Below, one piece after another: positions 12,501 to 27,500 of a stretch of 64,000 nt of DNA (the first letter of the stretch is position 1; each line of letters starts with the position of its first letter). Position numbers and translations under genes: made by a program. Below the pieces are notes generated by a model that was not told the DNA's origin, made no database searches, and was given only the letters and a program-made list of their open reading frames with translations. The DNA is taken from NCBI GenBank assembly GCA_964019135.1, contig OZ025265.1, positions 20,435,143 to 20,499,142 of the forward strand. Direction: 5' to 3'. The stretch is from Arenicola marina (taxonomy: Eukaryota > Annelida > Polychaeta > Arenicolidae).

Positions 12501-15500
12501 GTTCATCCGCGCGCTGCCGAACACACTTCTCCTTGACCGACTTGCGTAAACCATAGCAGCCCCTCTCCCACACCCCCTCTCCCACTCCCCCTCTCCCTCT
12601 CCCTCACCCCTCCCACCCTCCACGCTTTCCACTCTCTCGGCCTTTCTCCCGCCTCTTGTCTCATGGGTCGCTATTTTTACCTCCGATACTTACACTGTTC
12701 CATTGTATCTGCTCTTTAGTAGCAAAAATGTAGTCCAGACTTATATGTAAATGGTGCATTTCTTGGTAGCTTGGCAGCAGATTTTGTAGCGTTAATTTGC
12801 TCGAATATACTTACCAGCGTAAAATGGTAAAACGGTCCAACTAATAATTCCTTATTATAATACAGTGAATTATATATATAGTGACGAGGATCATTAAAAA
12901 ATAGCATTAGTTAAGAAGAAGAATCTCAATTTCAAGATTTACCGCTGCGAAGTAAAAGAACGTTTACCATATGATACTGCTTAGGAAAGCAATGTCTGTC
13001 CCGAATAATTACCCCGGCATTCTTCCCCGCTAGACATGTAAACCCTAGTTCTCTGTTCGGCCGCCAGGCGGATCCGTCTTCTCCATGACGACAAGCGGAT
13101 GAGCAAGATAACGAGCCAAAAAAACCTAAACCAGACGCTTTAATAACCGACGGCTGGTATCTCAGATGAAAACAAACAAAGTCGTTAGGACGTCCGCCAT
13201 TTTTATGACTTGCAGCAGCGCCCCCTGTCTGGTGGAAAGTACGCATAAAAGCAGACGATATTTTTTTCCCGCCACGCGACTTTGTGTTGGTATCGGCCGC
13301 TGTTCAATTCTGCGTCATGTCTCATCCATTCCTTCGCCGACCCCGGCAGTGCAATCAATACCGGATTCAGGATTCGGGATAGGGCGGGCTCTGACTTCTC
13401 CAGAAGAGTAATGCCGCCGATGAGGGATCCCGATCGTGTCCCGGAGCCTAGTGAGGCCGATGTACCCGGATAGGATGAGGCCCAGATTGTCGTCGCACCC
13501 GTTAGGACTTGATCCGCTTTTGTCTGGCAGATCTTTGACCGCCGTCCACCGCCATAATGTTGTCAGAACATCATCTTTACCTGGCGCCTTATTTTATGTC
13601 CAATACCTGAAAATGGAATTCTCTTGCGTTTAAACTACATTGGTATTCATTTAATTTTATAGCTGATAATACCGGCATTAAAAGCAAAGATTTGCAATAG
13701 AAAAGATTGCGTGTCGACAATTTGGCTTTTAGCGCCTTTATTGAGTGACGTAACCAATTTCATTACCTTGGTAATGACCTATTCCACAAGTTACTGCTTT
13801 ATGGCGTCTTAGGCCATTTTGGACGGGTTGATTGTTTATGGACGGTAGGTGGATAAACGAGTGCGACATTGGGGTATCAGTGATTATTACCTGTGAATGG
13901 TTTGAATAAGTGGATCAGTGGCTGAAAATAATTTTTTTTTTGTATTTTTCCCCCGAATGATTAGCTGAAGTCTGAACTCTTTTAGCCTCTCACGGCACTG
14001 CGCCTAGCCGTTTGCTCATGTGACTGGCGGTAATGGGCGTCAAGTCAAGTCTCATAAAACTGTTTTTTTGCTGCTAGCGATGCTTTCTCCAGCGGTCTGA
14101 CTGGTCGTACAGGGCGTAGAGGCAGTTTATCGTCCCATAACTGTTCACTTTGAGCTTCGAGTCTCATATTGGAAGCGTCTCCCGGTAATTAACCGGCAGT
14201 CTTCCAATTTGAATTATTGTCTATTTATGACAAAACGAATTACAGATACGTTGTTTACTGCAGTCCGTCCTCAATGATTCAGCCACAGCGTGGGCCACTA
14301 GAGGGGGGGGGGGGGGGCGGAGGCGGGGTGGTTCATTTACTATAGAGTTATGATAGAGATTACTCATGCCCCTCTACTGAGAGGGTACGAGGAGGAGAGG
14401 GGGTAGAGGGTACCCCTCACTAATGAGCGATAGAGATGGTTGTTGCGCTGTTACATATAGTTGAGTGTTCATACTTGAGAGTTCACGCGTCGGTTTTAGC
14501 AATGGATGAGAGAACAGGGTCTATGTAGTGGAGGGTTGCGTACCGGAGCACGATGGATCTTCTCAGCGAGGGCATTCCCGAACTATCATAATCATCTCTG
14601 GACGACGAGTCTTCTGACATACCCGAGGATAACCCGTAAATGTCGATGCATAATAATTATCATTTATTGAAATCAGTATTTTGAATTATTTAGAGTGTGC
14701 TACTGTTTCCAAATTACGGTTAATTATTTAGTGGATATGCCGGCAACAAATTATACGCGGCGGTCGATCGTGCTCCGGAACTCAACCCTGTGCTCCACAA
14801 CGAAAACACTACCGCCCACCTTGCCTGTGGTATTGTCTGAGACAATATTCCCGACAAGCTCTGTTTGTGCGTTCAGTAAGCATCATTAGGTGGATGAGTG
14901 GATGGGATCAGGGGAGGTGGGGAGGTGGGGATGGATCATGGGGTGGGGTTACCACAACCAGCGCTTAAGTCTGTGTAGTGGTTAGCGCACTAGGCCGCGG
15001 ATCAATAGGTCGTGGGTTCGAATCCGGGCGTGGGGGCCTAACTTTGGGTATGTTTCATCCATTCATCTTTCAGGGTCCCGGGAGGTTCCTTGGCCCAGTT
15101 TAGCCCTTATGAGCGTAAAATTGTCTTGAAACACCCGTTATTTTCTTTTCCTCCCCCCAGTGTTGTGGGAAGTGACCTCAGAGGCATCTTTGGAGAAGTA
15201 AAACTGCGTTGGAGGCGGTATATTATATTTAACCCCAGTGTGGCTCTCGGGAGGGAGCTGACCGGGGAAGAAACTGTGGCGTTCTTCGTCCCGCTTGTCA
15301 TACATGGTTCAGGGGCTGGTCATCAACACCTGATGTACGACTGACACCTTGACAGCGCTGAAGTGGCCGGGGCAAAAATTAGCCATCTAGATGTATGGGC
15401 CCAGGTGCCCCTCACTCGGTGAAAGCAAAAACAGGTGAGAGTTCGGCAATCCGCACGAAAACACCCCGGAAAGCTGTCAAGATGGCGGCGGCGCAGTGGG

Positions 15501-18500
15501 CATGATACTCGTGTTGTACGTGCGTAGAGAGCCGTAGAGCGAGGATAAATCATCCTAGTCATTAAGGGGCCGCCTCGATAGCTCAGTGGGTTAGAGCGCT
15601 GACATTTGGAGACAACCTGGGAGCCTAACAGCACGTGGATCGGTGGTTCGCGCCCGCTGTGACCATGTCTGTGTGGTCGTAAGATAAAGATCCCATGTCG
15701 CAAAGAGTAGGGGGGTTACCCCCGGGGACTTGGCTCCGCTCTCCCTCCCTTCGCCCAATGACGCGACATGACCGCAAGTGGTTAAAGCGTCCTGAATATA
15801 CAACCAACCAAGCTAGTCGTTGGTGTAAAGTAAAAACTTCTTAGTCGTTGGTGTAATGCCCCCGCATCGAACATGACAAAGTTTTATTGAAATGAAAATA
15901 ATGCGATTTGTAATATTCATCAAACAGGGAGTAAAAGCTTACTTCGAAATGGTTCAGACGTTTGTTGAGAGTCGGCTCAGTCACCTGCTTGTCTGACAGC
16001 AAGCGGACGGGGAGTGGTTGGCATGTGGAAATGTCAGTTGAAAGGAAAGTAAGAGAGCGCGTAAGAGGTTACTGTATGGTAGGGGGCGGCGGGGAGGAGG
16101 TATGATAGGTGACTGTCCAGGAGTGACACCTTTGAAGAGTTCCGGATTGTCCCCGCTCCCCTTGAGGACGTTGGCAGCGGGAAAATGGATGGTAACGGGA
16201 ACATGATGATGTGTTATAGATACGGTTTAAAAATAAGGTGTTGGTGTGTAGGCCACGTCCATGGAGGCAAAATTAGACGAAGAAAACTCCCGCGACATTG
16301 GATAAATATTGTCCCAGATGGTGGGTGCCAGGGTTCAAACCCACGACCTTGGCTAAAGCGGAGGTGGGATAATGAATTGAGAGCAAATAATTTGATATAT
16401 ATCTATTATCTGTGATATGCAGTAGTAGTAGGGAGACCGTTTTAATAAAATGTGGGATTCTTACTCATTAATAATATCTATAGCATAGATCAGTGCCTCT
16501 CGGGGGAGACTGCAAGCTCCTCGCACGGTGGCGCTACGCAAGCTCCGATTATAATGGACCCCTAGCGGAGTGAGTCGAAGGCAGAGAGTGGGGAGACGGT
16601 TCTAATGACACGTGGTGAGATCCGTGCTCGTTAATACAGCCGTTGCAACGAACCCGAACCGCGTGTTTCTCCATTTAATCAGTTGCAAAATCGTTGGTGG
16701 CGGGTGCAAGTTGGTATCCATGACAATGCGGGGGATGGAAATTCCAGAAACATGACCCCAGGCATGTCTGGATCCAGTCCCCGGGAGCTCGCAGTACCGC
16801 TGTGTCAGTTAATGCTTCGCTAATTTCTCCGGATCACGGCCATAGAAATCTCGCATTTCTCGGGCGTCCGAGGAGGGAATGGACTCCAGCGTGTTTTTCA
16901 GTGATTAGTCAGAGTTGGAGTCGAGTTGTGAGTGGTTGTTTGAGGCTCGAGCCGAGCTGAGTCGGGTGCAGAGAGCTGGTTCGCTTGCCTCGCTGAGTGT
17001 GGCCGACTCTGCGGCGAGCTTCGAAGGCCGTAGATAGCGAGCGACTCAGGCATTAAAGGGTTAAAAAGTGCCCGGAAAAGCGGCCCTATTGTTTGTTTTA
17101 AACCCGCGGGAGGGGAGAGTTGTGGGGTGGTAGTGCTTTCTGGACAGGGATTATTCGGGGGTGGACTTTGGCTGGGATGGATTCGGAAGCTGCCGCCGTG
17201 GGGTATGATGTGGTGGGAGTTTTCCTGGCAGTTAAGCGGTAGCGCCTGGGAAGGTGGACTTCTGATATCTTGGTCTAGTACTGCAAACAGAAGGAGCCCC
17301 AAAAAAATAATGGCTCTGGCTGGTTGGCTCGTCGGAACGTAGACGATGCTCGCCCACAACCGTAGTGCGCTCACGTCGGCATTGGCTTACGGTGAGCGTT
17401 CCGGGGACACTGAGGTGTGCAGTGTGTGTGTTGGGGGTGGGGGGGTGGGGGGGGGGCGCTCATACTCCGGCTCTTCGCGGATCCGGATTCTAGGCTTCCA
17501 TGGAGACAAGGGGTGAGGCGAAACACAACGTGTGTGGGTGGAGGGTGGATGGGTGGCGTGGGGTTGGGGGGGGGGGGGGAGGCGGGTAACTACGGGGGTC
17601 GAAGGATAAGGTGTGAGATGCGGAGAAGGGGGGGTGGGTGGTGGGTGTGCGGGAGGGGTCGGTCGGGCCTGGGTCAGGGTGGGTAGGGGGGTATTTTAGG
17701 GAAGGCTTCGGGGAATGACTAGTCCCTCAGGGTGGCTAAAAATATCCTGTTCTGTGCTGCTGCTTCTGCGGCGGCGGCGGGGGTAACAGCTGGGGGTGAG
17801 GGGATGTGTGTGGGGAGGGAAGAGGGGTTACCCCCACCCCCTTTCTCGCTTTCATCCTCTCTGCTAGCCCCCCAATGGCCGTAACCTTTGACGGCGGGCG
17901 GCTCGAAGAAAAAAAAGACGTACCTGAGACCTGTCTATCGAGAGAGGAGTGGGTGGGAGGTGGCGTGGGGGGGGGGGGGGGCGGAGGCGTCTAGCCGATT
18001 ATCAAGGTGTTGGTTTGGTTGGGTCTGTGTCGGGTGCGGGCCAGGGGGATGGAAGGAAATAAGGGAATGGGTATAGAGGAAAGTAGCTTGAGGAGAAGGA
18101 GGGGGGGGGGGGTACTTTGGAGTGGGAATAGGATGACTATGCCAGGTTTACCATGTGGTTAAGGTAGGCTTCTTCGCGGAAGGGGAGTAGGTGGGGCGGC
18201 GGGGAAGGGGGAGGGAAGGAGAATATTTAGAAATATGTTTGAAAGGGGTGGAGGTAAGGGTTGGGGGTTAGAAGCGAGCAGACATAAAGAGTGTAAGATG
18301 GGGGAACCTTCTGCGAGGTACGTCTGAGTTGGCCTGGAAGGTGGGGGTGGGGAGCGGGGGGATGTGATTGGGGGTGAGTGTGAGGGTGCCGATGGGGGTG
18401 CCTTTACTGGGCGGCACGGTGGGTTACATCGACGGCTGCCGCTGGGAGATACGTGTAGTGAGGTGGTGGGGTGGGGGGGTGGGGGGGTGGGGGTGAGGGC

Positions 18501-21500
18501 CGGGGTAACTGAGTGAAGGTAGTCGCTTTTACAAGCATCAGGATAGCGAGGTGGGGAGGGAGGGGGGGGGTGCTGCAAGCAAGCATAAGATAACGGGGCA
18601 TGGGGGTGGGCCGGAGGGGGGGGGGGGTGCGGCAGGGAAGGAAAGACTAGCACCAGCGTGATGGGGTGAACGGAGTACGTGGTTGGGGGGGGGGGTGGGT
18701 AGACCTGGGAGTGAGATGAGAGGGGATGGGGTGTCGAGGTGGGGGGTGGGGGTAGCGTTCTTGGTTGGGACCCCCGCTACATACAGCGATGAGGCGCCGA
18801 GCCTGCCTCAGAAGACCAAGCAGGCGAAGACAAGAACAGACATGGGCCTGCCTTCAGGGGTTGCTTCCAAAATTTCGACGACAACGACAAACAAAGCGAT
18901 TGTGATATTATTAACGACATAATATCATTACTTTACCCACCATTCGACGCAACGGAAATATGAAGCCGGAGCCCATTATTGCGAGGATTCTACGTTTACC
19001 GCTGTTGCGCCGAGGAGTACCGAAGGAGAACTTGGAACTATATTTTGTATACAACGCGTTTTTCAACTTTTATTTTCTATAAGCTTATACACGAGACTTT
19101 GCTCAAGAGACGTACGTGCGTACAAGTCCCCCACTGTTAGTACACCACACGTTACTGAGCGAAGAGGGGCAAGCTTATACACCATCGCAGCAAGGATTAC
19201 GAAAATATATATATATCGCTTTATATATATATTTATACGTGAAACGAGAGCAACAGCGACTATTACTATTGCAACCAATTTCGAGAGTACTGAGACCACG
19301 GCATAACCATGGCCGGGTTCTTTATGCACAGGAAGCGAGGGAAGTACTTGGAGGAGGAAGGTAAGCCCGTGACGTCATCATGTCCTCAGTGACGTCATCG
19401 TCATGATGCTGACCGAGTATCGTTGTTCCGACCTTAGCCTCGGGTGTCCACCTGACCTTAGTGGGTGTATGTCCGTGGGGCAATTTGCTCGTTGTTTGTT
19501 GATTAGTATCGGCAGCGGAAAAGCCGAATGTGGGGGGTCGATTCCCCAGTGTGCCAACTATTGTTCACGTTCGGTATGGATACCAAAGGGAAGTTTTTAA
19601 GGCTATATAGCTTCGCATTTGTGGATTAATTAATTGGCTCTTTAAAGATTAACAATACTGTTAGGACTGCACGAATGAGAAAATACAGTCATAGTTGTCG
19701 TAGGGATGAGGGTAAGCCTAGACTGGGCTGGTATAGCCCTGGACAAGGATCCCCATATCAGTGGCAGGATAACTTTATAATTCTAAAATATTGGTGGCTT
19801 ACGCCGCTTTGGCGCATAACAAATAACTGCATTGAGCTCAGAAACTACCTGGTAAAACTGATGGATGAATTTAGTTCCAGATGGAGGTGTCCAGACTATA
19901 TATGACTGAGCGAACGAGTCAGGAAGTGTATGAGTTATAGGAGAAAGCTGGCAGGCCGTTCCGTCCCTCCCCCTNNNNNNNNNNNNNNNNNNNNNNNNNN
20001 NNNNNNNNNNNNNNNNNNNNNNNNNNNNNNNNNNNNNNNNNNNNNNNNNNNNNNNNNNNNNNNNNNNNNNNNNNNNNNNNNNNNNNNNNNNNNNNNNNNN
20101 NNNNNNNNNNNNNNNNNNNNNNNNNNNNNNNNNNNNNNNNNNNNNNNNNNNNNNNNNNNNNNNNNNNNNNNNNNCTGGTCTCTGGATCTCCCTTCCCCAT
20201 TCGGGATAGCAATGGGCCGGGCCCTGTCGGCAAATCCCGCCAGTGCCTTACTGGTCTCTGGATCTCCCTTCCCCATTCGGGATACCAATGGGCCGGGCCC
20301 TGTCGGCAAATCCCGCCAGTGCCTTACTGGTCTCTGGATCTCCCTTCCCCATTCGGGATAGCAATGGGCAGGGCGCCTGTGTCTAGGATTCCCTACATCC
20401 GGGGACTGGTTCCCATGTTATTAATTGCATCACCCCAGGGTCTTCTCTAAGTCTCGGGATTGGTTCCCATGTTATTAATTGCATCCCCCCAGGGTCTTCT
20501 CTAAGTCTCGGGATTGGTTCCCATGTTATTAATTGCATCACCCCAGGGTCTTCTCTAAGTCTCGGGATTGGTTCCCATGTTATTAATTGCATCCCCCCAG
20601 GGTCTTCTCTAAGTCTCGGGATTGGTTCCCATGTTATTAATTGCATCACCCCAGGGTCTTCTCTAAGTCTCGGGATTGGTTCCCATGTTAATAATTGCAT
20701 CCCCCCAGGGTCTTCTCTAAGTCTCGGGATTGGTTCCCATGTTATTAATTTCTCTCGGTCTAGCCTATTTGTGGGCACGAAGGTGGCTTAACATTCCATC
20801 CGTTCCACCCCCACTGAGTATTCTCGAGTATGAAATCCAGGTTCTGTTTTACCGGCGTATAATACATTGTTCTACAGGTTCTCCAGCAGTTCTGTGACTG
20901 GATATTGATGCCATACATACTACACCAATGGGCAATTCTCCCGTTTGTCGGAATACAATATTCGTACACGTCACAAGCCAACTATCGAATGCAGTACTGT
21001 TCCCAGTTTTTTTTTCGTTAGCGTTGGTCACCTACCACTTCCCTATCTTCCTACTCTCCCTCCCCCTATCCTCTCTCCCCCCCCCCCCCGCCCCCCTAGC
21101 GCGCTTGTGCTATACAGTCATAGTGTTACTATATATAAATCCCCAGCATGGTGGACTAAGTTCCACAGCTAAATACCACAGTCTCCCTGGACCTAGGCTA
21201 AGGCTGCATCGGAGCCACGCCAGGAAACGCATGGAGCCCGGATGTAGAACCGAAGAAAAGCACTTCTTTTTATGCTCAGAACGCCGGGGCGTATCGGGAT
21301 ATGACGTCACAATTGATATTGCCTTTCCCCGGATCGCGTCGGCTATACGTGTTTATACCCAGTCTCTCCGGATCCGAACGCCTCGCCCTAGCTCTGTTGT
21401 GTATCGCGTCCATGATCCCGAGATCGGGATCCAATGTTGTTCCAGCAGCCTGTCCTTCTCTGGGATCGCGGGACGCCCCCCCCCCCCCCCTCCTGCTCTC

Positions 21501-24500
21501 TCTCATCGAACCCGGTCCCGCATGCTATTCGTAAGGTATTGGCGGGCTCTCAGTCTTTGGATCCCTTTCTTCTGGATCTGTCGTGTAGGCTTTGATTTTA
21601 GCCCCATCTTCATCCGGGCTGCTTCTCCCATCACGGGGGAGCGATTGGCGGTGGGGGTAGCGGGAGTTGGTAGTGGGGGCTGGAGGGGGGGGGGGGGGCT
21701 TGTAATCCCGTGACCTAGTGGGTGGTGGACTCGGCTTACATGGATTGCCCTCCAAGTCAAGAGGAAGCCGCAGTGATTGGGAGATGGAGAGAGAGAGAGC
21801 GCCCTGGATCCGATGCCGGCCTACTAGACGGTGTGGGTTCAAACCCCACCTACCGTTGAGGCCTTTTTAACTCTTTCATGTTCTCGGGTTTCCTGGCCAG
21901 ATTTAGCTTTACTAGGCATAAAAGCGGCCTGGTGTCTGAGACTACTTCAGTAGAGTCCTGTAGATGTAATCCGTGTTCTCTCACTACCCAAAACTGCTGA
22001 AGATCAGACAGAAAATTGTGTGTGGTATATATATATATATACATATATAATAATAATAATAATATCATTCTTTGACTGACGATGATACAGCAAATCTGGT
22101 GTTGCATATACACATTGTAATGAATAGTATCCCCTCACTGCCGCAACGTGCTGCGGGTTTTTCGCCATCCCCTTTACAATAGTTTGGAGGACCCGGGTAA
22201 TTTCGCTCGCGTCTAACGTTTACACCTGATGCTAGTTTGGCGCTGCGTATGTTTTTGTAAGAAAAAGGCGACACGGCCATGGTAAATGATGCTACAGCGG
22301 GGTATCTTTGTCTGCCAGCCTGACGTCAAACTCAGCCGTCTGGCTCTGCTGTGAGGCCAACGAACATAGATGAGACTAATTCCCCCCCCCCCTCATACCC
22401 CTTCCGACCCCCCCCCCCCCCCGACCATAGCCCCACCCCCCCTACTGCCCCCTTTCCCCAGGACCTTAACCCCCAGCCCGTTCCAGAGCCCCCCCCCCCC
22501 CCTGATACCGCCTCCTTCCGACCCACCCCTATCATAGCCCCTCCCCCCTACCATAACCCCCCCCCCTACCGCCCCCTTCCCCCAGGACCTTAGCCCGCCC
22601 AGACCGCTCCAGACCCCGCCTCCTCTCGGATGTGCTCATCAATTAAGCACTTACTCATCGTTTGTTAACTAGAAACAGTTACGCCACCCTGGGCCAGACT
22701 GTAGACGGAAGCTTAAATATATACCCCAACACGTGGGGTTCGCCAAACCTCGGCCTATCACATCACATCACACAATATCACATCTTAGTAGCATATATTT
22801 TGACTCTAGTTGCAAATCATAGAGCCCACTCTGGGTACTTAATCATACAACCACTTCTTTGATCCCCGTGAGGTACTCCCCTTGTCCCAGGTGCTAGCGT
22901 ACACACCGGAGCGCACACGTTTAAGTTGGTGTCGAGCTCAGATCTCCATGTCCTCGGGTCTATTTTGGTGCACGGTGGTTCTCCATGGAGTGTTCCTCAC
23001 CAACTGGTGACTTTATCATAAACTATATTGACTTGGTGCTTTGTGCTTTGTGCCACCTTTATGCACAGATAAGCTAAAATCAGACCGATAATTCTCCCGA
23101 TGTAATGAAATATACAAGGGCAATAATCAGAGCATGATATAGAGGCCATATATACGCCAGGCACCTTTGTCCTGCATAAAGGAGTATAAAACTCACCCAC
23201 TAGAAAGAATCTCCTAAGCTTTTACCCTCGATCCGTATATAAGCAGATAATGATTATAATCAGACTGCGGTGTGTGGAAGACATGGAGGATCGTCTTTCG
23301 ATTTCTTTTTCTTGCGTTTCCCCCCATATTAACCCAGCACCTGCGACTTGGAGCGAGTCAGCCAGCTTGACTCATCGTTTTGCCCGCTTTGCCCTAAATA
23401 CGCCGCAAATATGTCTGACATTTGTTATCCAAACGGGAGTATTTTCGTTTACTTTTCCTGGCTAAATATAACGCCGACCAGGTGTTATGCTTATAGAGGC
23501 CGCTGTCGTGTTATCATTGGTGTAGGGATAGGGGAGGTGTGTGTGTGTGTGTGTGTGTGTGTGGGGGGGGGGTTAATCAGATCTGGGAGGAATCCCGCTG
23601 TTCGTGGCTTCAGTCTGCGACTAGGCAGTGCCTTTGGGTCTCTCCACTGGAGAGTGAATCTCTTATTTGCATATATGCAGCCGCTAGATGGCGACACCGC
23701 ATAGTAGGCGCATGGCTAGATTATCAGGCTCTCCACTGAGCTAGCGAAGTCATGATAACACTACAATACGAATGCATGATACCACTGTAATGCAGGGTCT
23801 CAAGCCGAAACAGTTTCTACCGATTGCCCTCTGTCTGGACAATTGTCTACTTTAGCGCGTGTTTGCACAAAGGGGATCTCCAACTGACAACGGGGCCGCC
23901 CCGATAGCTCAGTGGGTTAGAGCGCTCGCCTTGAGTGCTCTGGCCGCATGAGAGTCTAACGGCACTTGGATCGGTGGTTCGCGCCCCGCTGTGGCCATGT
24001 CTGTGTGGTTGCAGGATAAAGATCCCATGTCCTTCTTCGTAAAGAGTAGGGGGTTACCCCCGGGGACATGGGTCCACTCTTCCCTTCCTTGACCCATTGA
24101 CGCGATATGACCTCAAGTGGTTAAAGCGTCCTGAATATACAACCAACCAACCCAGACTATCCTCTTGTCCCATTCCCTATGCGTTATCACGTTATTAAAC
24201 CATCTGTGCATTATTAACCCCATATATTTTCCGTTGCAGCCTCCATACTTTATCATGTTATTACCACCCAGATTCTCTCCTTGTCCTATTCCCCATACGT
24301 TACCACGTTATTCAGCCCATACCTTTCTCCCATTGCAGCTTCCATACGTATCATGTTATATAAACCCTCTATAAGCGTTACCACGGTATTCAGCCCCACA
24401 CCTTTCTCCCATTGCAGCCTCCATGATCCCTCCGGAGTTTCCGGAGAGGCTTCACAACAAAGCAGTCAAGGAGGGCGACTCTGTGCGGTTTACCGTGCGC

Positions 24501-27500
24501 GTCCAGGGACAACCAGCCCCAGACGTCACGTGGTACCGAGAGGGTTCACAGATCGTCAGCTCACCGGACTTCGAAATCCTCCAGGACGGAAATCTTCACT
24601 CGCTCTACATTCCCGAAGTGTTTTGCGAAGACTCCGGAACGTTCTCGGTCAAGGCCGAGAACCAAGCCGGACTGCAGTCATGTACTGCTGAGCTCAAGGT
24701 GCAGGGTGAGTATTGGAAGTGCTTCCCGTGCTAGGGGATGGCCGTGTTTAGGCCAAATGAATGGGATGAATCATCCATCTATGCATCCATGCATGCAAAC
24801 ATCCATCCATCTATTTATCCATCGATCCATCCAGTCATTTATCCACCCATCCATCCATCCATCCCTCCCTCCCTCCCTCCCTCCCTCCATTTATCCAACC
24901 ATCCACCCATCCGTCCCTTCATCCATCTAGTTACCAATCCTAAAAACAGAAGACATGGAACACTTTTTGAGAGAACAACCATCGTGTAAACAGTTAATAT
25001 GAGTAAGTTACTGCTGTACCGGTATTTATACGGGAAACCCTTGGAATCATGATCCACAAATGTGTTTATTCTTTAATCTGGTGAGGGGCGCGTCTCGCTC
25101 TCAACATGAGTGTCTGTGTCGCTCCGTACCTGTCTTTGTAATACCGACCCCCCTGCTCATCCGCCCGAAGAAAATGAAAAAAAAAGAGTCCTTGACATTG
25201 ACCTCGACTCCCGCGTCCCTCTCGACCTAGCATCCGGGAAGTCTGTCATTAACTCTTGAGCTTACCGTCTTTTTGCTTTTTTCTTCTGCGAGATTGTCCC
25301 ATTGAAAAATCGTAAAATGTTCATTGTGGAGCGGCTATTTGTTATGCAATGTGAAGTTCCTTCTGATGTCACTAACTCCTTAAAAACCGTTAGAAGCAGG
25401 AAATTATATATGTAACCTACACTTGTACTATTCTCTCTCCATACATTTATCGTCCTGGGAGGTTCGTTGAGCCAGTTTCGCCCTTGTTTGCAAAAAAGCG
25501 GCCTGAAGCACCAATTCGTTGCATTTCATCTCCTTTCATTATTTTTCTCAGTTCATTTCCTTTCATTATTTTGATTATATCTTTCATTTTATTTCATTAT
25601 TGTTCATTTCGTTATTTTTCGTTTCATGTCATTATGTTCCTTTCATCTAATTTCATGTCATTATGTTCCTTCCATCTAATTTCATGTCATTATTTCCATC
25701 TAATTACGTGTCATTATTTCCATCTAATTACATGTCATTATTTCCATCTAATTACATGTCATTATTTTCCTTTCATCTAATTTCATTTCTAATTTCTAAT
25801 TTTATGTCACTTTCTTCCACCCCCCCAGGGCCAGCCCCCAAGCCGATGGCCCCTGTGACGAGGAGCCCCGTGACCGCCGTGATGGACAAGCCCAAGCCGG
25901 CTCTCTACACGCCGCCCAAGCCCAGTCCAGCGCCCCCGGCACCCCGGGAGCCCACCCCGACCTGGAAGCCCCAGGTGGAGCCCACCCCCACGTGGAAGCC
26001 GCAGGCCGCTCCTCAGACGGTCGAGCCCGCGCCCATGTGGAAGCCACAGCCCATCCCGCAGGCTAGGCCTACGCCACAGTTCACCAGGGTAAGTGTATGG
26101 TCTAAGGCCCCGATTCAACCAGATTAAAATATGCATTTTTTGCTTTTTGGTCTGTTGTTTTTAAAACATTTATTTCATGCTTGTATGTGTTTTTCCGTTT
26201 TTTCTAAATATTATTTTTTTCTGATGTAAAATGCTAAATATAAAGATTGTAAAACAGCTATGGTTACACTTTTAAAGGGGTTGCTGTGTCATGGGGTTAT
26301 GTTACGTGCCAATATATATATATATATATATATATAATAATAGTAAAGATATGGAGGCAAAGAATTCATATATATATTCCTTGCATATCGTATTTTGTCA
26401 AATTGTCAAATTTTTGTCAATTTTTTTTTATCTCGTATCAAAAATCACACGCCTGTAGATTCATCTCATTTTTCTCTTCCTACGAGACTTGGTACCTACA
26501 TATGGGGCATCCAACCCCATTTTGCTGTCCCAGGAGGTCCAATTTACCCTTCAGGTGTACCAAAAAGTTGCCTGAAACACACAAAAAAAGTAATATAATT
26601 TCATTCCATGTTTTTCTCACCTCTCTCAGCCACTGATGGACAAGACGGTGAAGGAAGGAGAGCGCGCCACGCTAGAGTGCGCCACCATCGCCTTTCCGGA
26701 GCCGGAGCGCGTCCAGTGGTTCCGCGACTCCGTGGAGATCCACAGCTCGGCGGACTACCAGCTGACCTACGGCAGCGGCGTCTGCACGCTCACTATCGCC
26801 GAGGTGTTCCCCGAGGACTCCGGCAACTTCTCGTGCACCATCACCGTCAACGGTGTCAACAACAGCACCACTATGTACCTCAAGGTCACTGGTAAGTCGT
26901 GCGGGGCTTGTCGCTAGTATGGTATGGCGGCTAGATATCATGGTTTATGGGGTGTATGTGGTCCTTAGTATGGAAACGTATATTGGTGTCTGTGGTGACT
27001 TGCTATGGCTAGGTCTAATGGTATATGCGGTATCTATGGCTAGATTTAACGCTATATGTGGTAACTATCGCTAGATTTAATGATACCTGTGATGACGGTT
27101 GTCGTTAGTATAGATATTTACTATACTGGTATTTTTTATAAATCTTTGGCTGGGTCAAATGATGTCTGTGATAGATATGGCTAAATCTAATGATATCTGG
27201 GATAAATATGGCTAGATCTAATGATATCTGTGATAAATATGGCTAGATCTAATGATATCTGTGATAAATATGGCTAGATCTAATGATATATGTGATAAAT
27301 ATGGCTAGATCTAATGATATCTGTGATAAATATTGCTAGATCTAATGATATCTGTGATAAATATGGCTAGATCTGATGATATCTGTGATACATATGGCTA
27401 GATCTAATGATATCTGTGATATCTCTATGACCAGATCTAATGATACCTGTGACACTCTCTATGGCCATATCTCATGGTTTATGTTCTGTGGTAACTCTCT

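Noticed and set aside
11857-12549. 230-residue open frame on the + strand
   Set aside because: It runs through a pyrimidine-rich tract and consists of Ser/Pro/Leu runs; no domain, no splice logic.
19483-19560. Possible Pol III B box (GGGTCGATTCCCC)
   Set aside because: No matching A box at proper distance and no SINE body; single short match.
20383-20778. 131-residue - strand frame with 18-residue repeats ([10 protein letters not shown])
   Set aside because: It is the translation of the 54-bp satellite, whose length is a multiple of three; it has no independent support.
20928-21713. 261-residue open frame on the + strand
   Set aside because: No recognisable fold, contains homopolymer-driven Pro and Gly runs, lies inside the 16-kb intron.
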